A stretch of DNA of 64,000 bases from Phanerochaete sordida (lineage: Eukaryota; Basidiomycota; Agaricomycetes; Polyporales; Phanerochaetaceae): the NCBI GenBank assembly GCA_019973155.2, contig BPQB01000001.1:1860001-1924000 (forward strand), written 5' to 3'. The translations under genes and the position numbers were made by a program. The first letter of the stretch is position 1, and every line of letters starts with the position of its first letter. This document shows, piece after piece, positions 1 through 14,257 of the stretch. Below the pieces are notes generated by a model that saw nothing but the letters and a program-made list of their open reading frames with translations, was not told the DNA's origin and did not search any database.

Positions 1-862
1 GCAGGCCGTCCTGTTCTCCCACCCCGGAGACTTCACTCCTGTCTGCACGACCGAGCTCGCTGAGGTCGCTCGCCGGTATGCTCGTACCGGACGCGCTCTT
101 AGTCTACGACACTGACAGGCGACGCTCGCAGCGCGCCTGACTTTGCGAAGCGTAATGTCAAGGTGATTGGGATCTCTGCCAACGGCCTCGAGGACCACCA
201 CAAGTGGTCCAAGGACATCGAGGAGTGGGGTGCGCAGTTCGCGCCGACCACCGTCAGCTTCCCCATCGTACGTGCTACGCCTAGGGACGCGCGCGAACCG
301 TGTGCTGAGAGTTTGGCTAGATCGCGGACGCGGACCGCAAGATCTCGACCCTCTACGACATGCTCGACGAGCAGGATGCGACTAACCGCGATGCCAAGGG
401 CTTGCCGTTCACCGTACGTTCGCTTCCCACTGCGCGCGAGCCTGGATATGAATGCATTCGATGAACCTAGATCCGCACTGTCTTCATCATCGACCCCAAG
501 AAGACCATCCGCCTGATGCTTGCCTACCCTGCATCGACTGGCCGCAACTTCGACGAGATCATTCGTGTTATCGACTGTATGTGTACCCCCATGTGACGCC
601 GCTAAACCCCGACGCATACTCACACTCGATACAGCCCTCCAGATTGGTGACAAGTACCGTGTCACCACCCCCGTCAACTGGAGGAAGGGCGACGATGTCA
701 TCGTTCACCCGTCCGTCAGCACCGAGGAAGCCAAGACCCTCTTCCCTGAGCACACCGTGCACAAGGTTTGCCCCTGTTTCCGGCCTCCTGATATCTGCAC
801 ACGCTGACATAGGGTCGTTTTTCTAGCCTTACCTCAGGACCACCCCTCTCAAGGTCGAGTAA
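1..862 (+). CDS. 1-Cys peroxiredoxin (PRX6/Prx1 type), 5' end outside the window
   Basis: Thiol peroxidase that reduces hydrogen peroxide and alkyl hydroperoxides. The window opens inside the gene with the frame [18 protein letters not shown], which holds the peroxidatic Cys in the PxxxTxxC context. After an intron at about 76-131 the chain continues with [18 protein letters not shown], then [58 protein letters not shown] and the terminal TTPLKVE. This order and the C-terminal extension are typical of the PRX6/yeast Prx1 subfamily rather than 2-Cys enzymes. Five short introns split the visible part. The N-terminus and any mitochondrial presequence are missing, so localisation cannot be judged. 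A likely AATAAA polyadenylation signal follows at 938-943. Confidence 0.93.
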
Positions 863-937
863 ACGTCAATCGACTCTGGGACACGTCGCTCGGATGTACT
901 TATTGCTTAGGGTCTTCTGTGAAGCAAACTGGATGTA

Positions 938-943
938 AATAAA
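938..943 (+). other. Probable polyadenylation signal of the peroxiredoxin gene
   Basis: An exact AATAAA lies 76 nt after the peroxiredoxin stop codon, a suitable place for a poly(A) signal. Fungal genes do not require this hexamer, so the assignment is positional. Confidence 0.4.
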
Positions 944-1240
944 ACTCTGGATGTATTTTACACACTCGAAACCCAATCTGTAACTTCTCCGTGAATGCAC
1001 GATGCCGATTTGCTTCGGACGATCCAATAGGAGGGAAAGCGGTTTCGAGGCCGGCTGCCCGACGCGCCGCGCGGTGGACATGGGCGCTTGAGAGACAGCA
1101 CATGACTTTCACGTGCGTCACAATAGACGCTCAGCACCATCGTCGGGCGACGCGCGTTTCGCAGCAGCGGGCTCACACTGAACGCGTCACTCCCTTCGTC
1201 CCAGTCCTTCGCCCTCCCACATCTCCTCGACACAGACATC

Positions 1241-2267
1241 ATGGCCAGCGCTGGAGGTGGTGGAGCTTACAGGTCAGCTTCGTCTCGACACAGCCAAAGC
1301 GTCGCTCAACTTGGTACAGTTACTCGCTCACAGTCTTCTCGCCGAGCGGAAAGCTTGTGCAGATTGAGCATGCTCTCGCTGCTGTGTCGTCGGGCACAAC
1401 AAGCCTAGGGATTAAGGGTGCGTTATTGACATGACCTGCTGTATTCCTCGTCTTATGCTGGGTGTCATAGCTTCGAACGGCATCGTCATTGCCACAGAGC
1501 GCAAGTCCTCTTCCCTCCTCATCGACGACTCGGTGATCGAGAAGGTCGCTGTCATCTGCCCTAACATCGGCATCGTCTACTCTGGCATGGGCCCCGATTT
1601 CCGGGTGCTCGTCACGCGGGCACGGAAGAGTGCGCAAGCCTACTGGAAGATCTACGGGGAGTACCCGCCAACGAAGGTTCTCACACAAGAGATTGCGAAC
1701 ATCATGCAGCAGGCAACTCACTCAGGGTACGTCGTGTCACAGCCATGACTCATCTTCTCATGTCGTAACGATGCTATTTAGAGGTGTGAGGCCGTATGGT
1801 GTCTCGTTGCTCGTGGCCGGCTGGGACATCAACCGAGGACCCACATTATACCAGGTTGACCCATCCGGCTCCTTCTGGGCGTGGAAAGCAAGTGCAATCG
1901 GCAAGAACATGGTCAATGCAAAGACGTTCCTGGAGAAGCGGTGCGATTCGTCCTTGAGATACCATGGTCCGACCGTCGCTGACAATCGCTTTCCTCTTTC
2001 GTTTCGCACCCACGGCGCTCTTCCATTCGAACTCGCCTCTGCAGATACAACGACGACATAAGCCTGGAAGATGCCATTCACACGGCGTTGCTCACGCTCA
2101 AGGAGGGCTTCGAGGGTCAGATGACCGAGAAGACGATAGAGATCGGCGTCGTCACTGTCCCCACCCAGGAGGAACTCGAGGCAGGCAAGGTTGAGGGCAC
2201 CGGTCGATTCAAGCCCACGTTCCGGAAGCTGACCGAAGAAGAGATTCGCGACTACCTTGCTCTGTAG
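1241..2267 (+). CDS. PRE8: 20S proteasome subunit alpha-2 (PSMA2/Pre8 homologue)
   Basis: Alpha-ring subunit of the 20S proteasome. Five exons (1241-1272, 1320-1417, 1471-1726, 1782-1940, 2045-2267) join in frame to 255 residues. The N-terminal alpha-subunit signature is [20 protein letters not shown], followed by [60 protein letters not shown] and the C-terminal [22 protein letters not shown] and the WAWKA segment are specific to alpha-2. It begins [11 protein letters not shown], a short Gly-rich extension of the usual MAERYS start. Alpha subunits are not proteolytic; they gate the core and dock regulators. A second alpha subunit gene lies at 21.8 kb. Confidence 0.95.
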
Positions 2268-3507
2268 ATATGGACTCTTGTTCCGACGATAATCGTGTTG
2301 TACGTCTAATGGATTCATGTGTACATTCTCGCCGAGGGAGCGCCTTGCTTACGAACGAAGTCCGAAGGTGGAGGCGACCGTGTAAGAGTACATCTCGTCA
2401 TGCTCCCTCGGCACCCGGTACCTCAGCGACGACCCGCAGCAAATCATCAGTGCGTTTCAACGATAGCGACAGAGGCGTGCGGGCTGAGCGGCGCGAGGCG
2501 ATGGCTCAGCATCGCTACGGGGGCCATCTCGGGGGCACTACGCAGCTGTCACTTGGTTGACGTACGCGTTTGGGCGCACAGGCTTTCCCATCGTCTGCTG
2601 CAGTGCGGGCGCACATGAGAGGACGATAGGCGGGAGATATATGGGGCAGGCGCGCCGTGGAAAGATTCGCGACGGTATGTCCGTGAATCGTGTGCGGCAC
2701 TGGCAGGGGCAGACAGCTTCAGGCTCCGCTCCCCGTCTCGTCCGCGGACGGTTTCCCATGTGCGGCAGGGCTTGGGCTTGTGGGCTGCAGTGGTCATGAT
2801 CCAGTGGCGGCGAGTCGGGCTTGGAGCAGATCCGAGTTCCATCTCGCCAGGGGGTGCCGCGGCCGCGGTGGTGGCCGTGCCCTGAGCTCGATCACCCAGA
2901 CAGCCTTGCACGAGGCCGTCTCGTGGGTCCCCAGAGCCCGCGGCGATGGGCCTCGTCGTAACGTCCGCTCCCCTGGGAGGCGCGCACAGGAGGACGCCGA
3001 TCCAGCTCTTCGGGGACAGACAATGTGCGGGCGGACACTGGAAACAGTCTCCGGACCTGGCCGTGCGGAGGATCCGTCGCGGATGACGATCTGAGGCCCC
3101 CGCGAGCGACGCCCTTCCGCATTGATCATCAGCAAGAAAGAGTGTTTCATTGTCTGTGATCAAACGCATCTAGAGTTTTCGCAGTGGGCCGTCTGACTCT
3201 ATTCTTTGTTTAGCGACGCAGCAGGTTTCCCCAGGAACACAAACCCAAGCCCGAGTGCCAACGACGTCCACGTCCTGGGCCAGGCAGGTCCGTCCCAGGC
3301 GCTATGTCCCGAGTCACCGCACCGCCCCCGCTGCGTCGTCTACCCAGCGTCATCAAGACAACTCGTTTTGATTTTCACCTCGACCCAAGAATGCATCCCA
3401 GCTACGCGGCAATACTTGGGAGATTCGCACGCGCTCCTTCCTAGGACTCAGCTCCCTGCCTGCCTTAGACGCCTGCCAATCGGTGTTCAAAGTAGGTTTC
3501 CTTGGAC
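2268..3507. other. Intergenic region upstream of the Zn2Cys6 regulator
   Basis: About 1.2 kb between the PRE8 stop and the TATA element of the next gene. Small open frames exist on both strands, but they are Arg/Pro/Ser-rich, overlap each other and show no recognisable domain or convincing intron chain. It most likely holds the PRE8 3' UTR and a long promoter for the transcription factor. Confidence 0.5.
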
Positions 3508-3514
3508 TATAAAT
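3508..3514 (+). promoter_or_regulatory. TATA box of the Zn2Cys6 regulator
   Basis: TATAAAT occurs 84 nt before the ATG at 3598 and is followed by a pyrimidine-rich stretch (about 3530-3590). Spacing and composition suit a fungal core promoter. Confidence 0.5.
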
Positions 3515-3597
3515 GCCCCCCGCTCCGACGGCCCTCCTGCCTCCCCATTTTCCTCCTCGTTTGCCTCTCCTCACCCTTCCGTCGCCCCGCCGTCCCG

Positions 3598-4771
3598 ATG
3601 AGTCCAACGCGCCGCAGCGAACCCGTGCGCGCCACGCCCAGCCCCCCAGGGTCGGGTTCGGCTAGCGCGACTTCAGGCGCCTGTAAGTTCCTTCATATGG
3701 CCCGTCCTAGGCGTCCGTTGTTTTCTGACACTCGTCTCCAGCCCCCAAAAGCTCTCCCGTCGACGGGCCAAACCTACTGGCTCCTGTCGTGCGGAGCAAA
3801 CGGACCCCCATTGCCTGCACAGAATGTCGGCGACGGCAAGTCAAGGTGAGGCTCAACTCTCCGCAGACCCTGCGCGACGGCACCCTTACTCATCACGCGT
3901 GTCAACGGCCGCAGTGCTCAGGGGGTTCACCACGCTGCGAGCGCTGCGAGAAGCGGGGTGTCAAGTGCGAGTACATCCCATGCAGCCAGCAAAAAGCGTC
4001 TACGTCCAGCAACCCTTCCACGCCTCCGAGCGCCCCCGAGGCACATCTCATGCCACAGCCAATGTCTCCGTACTTCTCGAACCAGTCTTCTCCGAGCTCC
4101 TCGACATCCTGGCAGCAAATGAACGGTGCTTACCAAGACTACTTCCCGGACGCGGCTGGTGTGTACGACCAAGGTGACCGCCATTGGCAGGGCCAAGCCT
4201 ACCCTGGGCTATCCCCATCGAACATGCCGGCTGCACAGCAGCAGTTTTACGGCGGGCCTCCGGTCCACTCGAGAGCCGCACGCCCGGCGTACAGTGGGGA
4301 CGACTTCAATCAGCCGACCTACAGCTACCAAACGTACGGTCAGAGTCCTTCGGCGCAGCCGGCGATCCCTTCGCACCCAGGGTACACAGTCGGCTCGCTT
4401 CCCGCTGGCTATGGCGCGCCGGATGCGCACACGGGGCCAGGTGACCCCTCGCTATCATACGGCTATGGTGGAGGCCATGGAGGCCATGGGCGCGCAGCCT
4501 TTCAGGCGCATTTGCCTTCCCAGAGGGCGTGAGTACATCCGTCTCGGTTGTGGAGAGTGATTGCTTATGTTCCCTCGCCGCAGAACATATTCTGGGCAGT
4601 ATCACCATGGTGGGAACAGAGGCTATCCCACTTCTGGAGGTACCTCTGCTTCGGACTTTACTAATCAGGCATGGACGTCTGTAAGTTCCACTTTCGACTC
4701 GTGGTAGACCGCATTGACGCCTCACTGCCTGACAGGACGCTACATTCATGCATGGCGCTCCGTACTCCTAG
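3598..4771 (+). CDS. Zn2Cys6 fungal transcription factor (GAL4-type DNA-binding domain)
   Basis: Five exons (3598-3682, 3742-3845, 3915-4528, 4584-4680, 4736-4771) join in frame to 311 residues. The binuclear zinc cluster is at about residues 55-85: ACTECRRRQVK, an intron, then CSGGSPRCERCEKRGVKCEY, giving C-x2-C-x6-C ... C-x2-C-x6-C with six zinc-binding Cys. An intron inside the cluster is common in basidiomycetes. The rest is Ser/Pro/Gln/Tyr-rich and disordered (YSYQTYGQSPSAQP, YGYGGGHGGHG), resembling an activation domain. No fungal_trans regulatory domain is visible and the protein is short for the class, so the target pathway cannot be inferred. Confidence 0.85.
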
Positions 4772-7457
4772 GACTATTCCCTTTCATGCTCATTGCTCGT
4801 CATGACTGCTCAACGCGTGTATCATAGGTATTTATGCCCACACCCTCCGCTCCGCTGCTTGTTCTAGATCCGGATCGCTCATTCTGCTCTACCACTGTAT
4901 TGTAATCTGGTGCTTATTATATTTGTCGTCGTCGTCGACATCGTACGTTGCATAATCAATTACTGTATAACGCTCGGTCTCTCACGGTAAAAGGCACAGA
5001 TGAAGTGAGCTTCTCGCTGTGAAGATGGAACTCAGAGCTTGCAGCGGTCCGTGCAGGAGCCTCACCCGGTCTCGCCGTTAGCCCTGCGGCAGGGAAGCCC
5101 AGCTCTCGACCGCGACCCATGACATGTGGAGTGATCGGTTGCAGTACGTTAAGGCGGCTCGAAACCCTGCTTGTCGCAGCTGCAGTGTGCTGCCCAAGCG
5201 CAGTGGCTAACCTGCTCTCATTCGGATGTTCTTTCCCTGCGACATGCTTTGCCTCACAAGAACTCAGGACTCGTGGCACGCCTGGCTGTCCGAGTACAGG
5301 TCCCGCGCCAAGGCAATGGCGCCAGTATATTCGTTTCAGCGGTACAGATAGCTCCTTCGAGTGGATTCGCGACGGTTGAAGCTTCCCCCGTCCTCGACCT
5401 TTTACCTCGGACTCTGTAAGACCGTGAGTGCCAACATTGCTTGCCTATTCTGGACCGAGGTGTGGCGGACAATTATCGGGGTTCTCGAAGCCCTGTTAGA
5501 CTCGACACTCTACAAGTTGGCATGCGGGTGGCCAGGAGCGAGGCAGACGCATCACAAGAACGCGAAGAAATGTCAATAAATTGTAAGAAAAGAACTCTGT
5601 TTCTCCTTCTTCCTGCGCGCTCACCTCCGAGCCTCTTCCAGCCCGATGGGAATTTTTCGAGCCTGCGAAGCTTCGTTCGCACGCCCGAACACTGTTAATT
5701 CCTCTGGTGGGCTCCCGACGGTAGAGCGTCGCCCTTCTCTCACATCTCGCCAGCCAGCCCACATGGCCGTCAAGAATACACTCTGAGGAACCTTCTCGAC
5801 GACGAGAAGAGCGCAGGATGCAGCATTTATCTCCTCGGACAACCCTCAACATTGCATGGGTGGAGGCCCTCCCAGCGTGCCCCTTCAAAGGGCGAATCAC
5901 GGTCTCGGCCTGGATGGATTGCTCGCGCTGTCCTCACGTATTAGGGTGCTCGTCTCTGCCGCCGAAAGCGGCGAATGCTGATGCGGAGCCTTTACGTACG
6001 TTTTTGAACCTCTGCCTGGTCCTTGACATGCTGAGGCACATGTGTAGCATCTTCTTGCCGCATTGCTTGCATGCGCCTCTCGTCATCCTCTGCAGCAGAT
6101 CCCTCGCGGCTAACGTTCACCCTGGCCCTAGGTGAGCGGCGCAGCGCAAAGTCCGAGGAGCTTCACCGAGACATTGTTCTACCGTCGTCAGCCGACGAGA
6201 TCGCAGTCGTCACCTGCAATCTGATATGCCGCCTGCGCCATCGCCGCCGACTACTGGCGCAGGACAATGTTGCTGCGCCCGACGGCTCCCCAGCTATGAT
6301 CCCGGACTTGTCGGATCCCTCGCCACCGTCTCAGGTATGAGCGTGAGCATCGCTCTGTCGGTTTGCGTTGCATGATCATCACCGCAGCCTTGTTATCCCC
6401 TTCGGCTAGCAAGGTTTTGACAGACCAAGTGGTGCAGACCAGCGCACCGTGCATGCTCCTGAGCCGTTAGCTCGACACAGATGCGCATGATCCACCCTCG
6501 CAAGGTACCGTTGCATCTCCATTGTTGCTGCGCGTGCAATGTCGTACAGATAGCTGACAGGCTCAGGTTGCAGACGCGTGGTGATTTTCTGATCCAAGAT
6601 TGAGGTGGCTCCTACCAGGTCGCGACGCTCATCCGTCAATCCTCCGTTGGTAATTGCGACGGAGGTTCGCACGGCTACGGCAACCCCGGACAGATGCAGT
6701 GGCCGCATGCTCAGCAGGCAGCGCCGCGTCTGTCGGTCGTGCGTGTCCTCTCTTACTCCGATCGTTGCGTTACGCTCAGAGACCTTGTTTCGCGGTGCGC
6801 CTAAACATCCCACGGATCGTCGCATCCGTGCGTCCACCCCGGGCTTCTGAAGCTCTCGCTGGCGCCTGTCGATCACCCAAACCATCTAACAAACGCTCCG
6901 TCACCGCACGGCCTATGTAATGAGGCTGTTGATCGGAATATCCTGGCCTTTAGCGGCAATAAGCTCGACGCCGTGCCTTGTCTCTTGGGACCGCCCTTTG
7001 ATGACGCCGAGGATTTCGCCGCTACGCGCCCTCGCGCGTCCGTATTACGCCTGATACGCACCAGCGTTCATCCAACACGCGCCCCACGTTCCTTGACGGA
7101 TATAGATGGGCCACCGTTCTAACACCCTTCGAGTATAGGCTTGGATCAGCGGCATATCAAGGACAAGCCTCTGAGTCGACAGGCGCACAGCGCGCGGCCA
7201 CAGCCCCGAATCCAGACGCCAACCGCCCGCCGGCCTCGCAGCAGCCTGTAGGTGGAACGTACTGGCAGACGTAACCTTACTTTAGGTCAGATGCACAAGC
7301 AATGATGGTGATAGGCGGCGAGTACAAGTACACATATTTGCATTGCGAAAATCAGCACTGCTACTGTTACACACGGATATGTCGATTTGCTTGATATACG
7401 TCCTGACCTGATGCACCGGGGTTCCCGGACGAAGGACCTGGCGGCGGAGATCAGGAA
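4772..7457. other. Gene-poor interval, 2.7 kb
   Basis: No chain of exons with consistent codon use could be built on either strand. The longest open frames (for example 6406-6885 minus and 6071-6340 plus) lack domains and are not bounded by sensible splice sites. One stretch near 6920-7120 plus has protein-like composition but does not connect to anything. It may be regulatory DNA, an eroded gene or a relic of mobile DNA; nothing seen decides between these. Confidence 0.45.
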
Positions 7458-11407
<3,950 letters not shown>

Positions 11408-11882
11408 AGTGGACGGTCTGGAGGAGAAGAGTCGTGGGGAGACGAGAGGCAGGGCTGGGAAGATATGAGGCGCGTGACGAGGTGCTGATATGGGAAGATG
11501 CCCTCGCCGTGGACGGTGAGATAGACGACGGAGCATGCAGCGCGGAGGCAGCAGCAGTCAGCTGCTATTCGCTGTGTTCACATTGGCCGGGAGTGCTATC
11601 GACGGCTGCCCACACCGTCGCGATCTTGATCAGGCCTCCATCGCAAGCTGATAAGATAACGTCGCTGGCCGCGGCTGGCCGGGGATCACGCCGGGTGCCG
11701 GGTGCCGGGCACCGTCCTTTGGTCCCAAAGCCGGCGCGCGTTCCTGCGCGATCTTGGCCCTTCGTCCGCCTTCCACTTCCGTACGCCTTTTGCGACTGCT
11801 CGCGCCTCAAGACCCCCTCGCTCGTTTCTCGTCCACGCCCGCTCTTGCCTCTGACCATGAGCATCGCTCACCTCGACTTGTA
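11408..11882. promoter_or_regulatory. Divergent intergenic region between aldehyde dehydrogenase and the Ser/Pro-rich gene
   Basis: About 475 nt separate two divergently transcribed start codons, so the promoters of both genes must lie here. An open frame continues upstream of the plus-strand gene to 11754 but begins with TTG rather than ATG, so the ATG at 11883 was chosen. No certain regulatory motif was recognised. Confidence 0.5.
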
Positions 11883-14257
11883 ATGTCCGCCAGCCCCGAC
11901 ACATCCCAAAGCTCTCTGACCACCACGACCACAGCAGAGAGCTTCGCCTGCCCCCCAAGCAGTCCCCCCAGAGGCAACAGAAAATCCCCTCCTCCCCCAA
12001 AGCTTGCCCTCGACGACTGCAAGCTCGCTTTCGCTACGACCGCTACCAACACATCCAACAATGCCGCTTCAAAGCCGAGCACCGCGTTCGTCTTCACGTC
12101 TTCACGAACCCTTCGTAACCTCCATAATTACTCGCCTTCCACGGATGACGCCTCGGGGCAATACTCTGTTCCGAGTTCCGCCTCGTCCAGCGGCTCTGTT
12201 TCGCCTAGCAGCAAACCGCACACTCCGACGCGGCCCACGCTCTCCCATGCGCAGCTTGCTCGGCACTCCAATGGCGCTGTCGACGCACGTTGTATCGTGT
12301 CGCCGAACATGCGTGCGGCCGGTTTCGTCCCTCTGTCCCACTCCCCGGTACATCACTCGTCGAGTCTGTCTGGACCGCCAACGCCAATTCACTCGCCCGT
12401 TCCGACGCCCGTCGATCCCCCTCGCTTCCCTCCGATTGTCTTCTTCAACCCGGCCAATGTCACTACCACATCCTTGTGGGACTACCAGCGCCACTTGCAG
12501 TATGGCCTCCCGACGACGACTTCAAAGGCTCCAGCTGCGAGCACCCAGAAGGATATGAAGCGGCAGTCGGCGCGGCCGAGCATCAACCCCCTGCCTAACA
12601 TTGACCTATCCACGTCCTCTGGCGCGCTCACGTCTGGAACACCGTCCTACTCCAGCCTGTTCTCGCAGGCGCCCTCGTCGAGGTCAAGTGCAACTTCTGT
12701 GTACTTGTCTGACCTCGTGAGTCCTGACGGCGATAAATCCTCGAAGCAAGGTGTCTATACGCATGAAGCTCCTGCGGGCGAGTATCCCTTCCCCGCGACA
12801 CCTCCAAGGAGCCGCTTGCATTCGCACGAGGGCCTCGCCGTTCCGTGCGGGCAGAAAGGTGTTGACTCCTTCACCACTTCTCCGTGTATCTCCAGCAGCA
12901 CAGCGTCCGGATCCATGACACCCTTGGCACCGTCTCCCGCGTTGTCGGTGGAGTCCCTGCCTCATTCATCCTCAGGGAGCAAGTCGCTCTCTCCTGAGCC
13001 TGCCCGATCCACATCACGCCCTGGACGGCAGACAAGGACACACTCGTCGAGCCTCAGCATCACAGAGCTCTGCCAGGTTTCACCTCGTGCGTGGTTCATC
13101 GATAATCTCATGCTACCACAATCGACTGCACAATCGATTTCAAGCAGGGACACAAACCGCAACGCAAGTTCGGCGAACTTGGGCGCACACTCTCGCGGGC
13201 GCCGCGCCCCAGAGGCACAGCATCAGGAGTCGAAGTCGATCGCGCCGGTCCTACCGAAGAATCCAGATGCTGTCCAGGCGGCTAGTGAGTTGGCAGGGAG
13301 TGCTGCGCAGGCTCAGGAGGTCCAGGCTCGTACCGGGTCGCCGAAGATGCCGTCGCGTGCCGTCGCAGTGGAGGATGAGACCGGAAGGGCGAAGAAGAGA
13401 GAGAAGCACCGTGGGCGGGAGAAGGACAGGGAGACCGACAAGGAGAAGGAGAGAGAGCGCCGGCGCAAGCAGAAGGAGAAGGACAACGCAAAGAAAGCCA
13501 AGAGGCGTTCGTCTTCTTCCCCGACAGCCTCGCCGCCCAGTTCGCCAGCGTCAACAACACCCTCTCCTGGCAGGGGAGACAAGGCCAAGGACCGGACCCG
13601 TGACTCGGCCAAGGAGCTTTCTCGCGTTTTGAAGGGGAAGGCACCCGCCCGCCCCCAATTCGCCTCCATCATGTTCCCTCCTTGCCATGACCAGCCTGGA
13701 CCAGCGCATACATTAGGTTCTCCGGACCCGCTGCTCGAGTACGAACGCGAGCGCGAAGACGCTGGGTTCGCCAGGGACGCCGTGCTGGCTCATCGCGAAC
13801 GCGACCGCATGGACGCGAGATTCCATGGTGAGAAAGAGAGGCGGGCACTACGCAGAGTGAGTACCCATTTCGTTCACCGTCTTTTTTCGACTCGCTGCTG
13901 TAACGCGCGCAGGATGGCATGGCGTTTGCTCCAATCTCGCAGGCCCCTGTGCGCCTGTCCCTACCACTAACCGGAGCTGTGTATTTGCGTCTCGTCCATC
14001 TTCGTGCATATCACTCGATGCTCATCTCTTGCTTCTTCTAGTCACGCGTCGCAGCTGCTCCGACTGCTGCATACACCTCTACGTACGACCGCGGCCGTGG
14101 CCGTGGTCTGGGCCGTGGCGAACGCTCTGGACTCCGCGGACGCGGAGCGAGCGTGTCTTCCTTGGGTGCTCAGTCTGCCCTGAGCGAAGGGGAGACCGCG
14201 GTTCAGGACGAGCTCGAGGACGCTGCTGAGCAGCTCATAGAGCCGGTCGTAGCTTGA
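11883..14257 (+). CDS. Large low-complexity Ser/Pro-rich protein with charged coiled-coil segment and RGRG tail, function unknown
   Basis: Three exons (11883-13856, 13913-13978, 14042-14257) join in frame to 751 residues. Nothing matches an enzyme family. The N-terminal half is Ser/Thr/Pro-rich with islands that look conserved (KLALDDCKLAFAT, TAFVFTSSRTLRNLHNYS, PPIVFFNPANVTTTSLWDYQ). Residues around 490-545 are a highly charged Lys/Arg/Glu run (KKREKHRGREKDRETDKEKE) likely to form a helix or nuclear localisation signal, and the last exon has a DRGRGRGLGRGE patch before an acidic end (DELEDAAEQLIEPVVA). The RG patch and basic helix suggest RNA or chromatin association, which is inference only. 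The clean reading frame over 2.2 kb and tidy splice sites support a real gene. Confidence 0.8.

Noticed and set aside
6406..6885. 159-codon minus-strand open frame
   Set aside because: No recognisable motif, overlapped by open frames on the other strand and not extendable by plausible exons.
11754..11882. Upstream extension of the Ser/Pro-rich protein
   Set aside because: The open frame starts with TTG, and the first ATG is at 11883.
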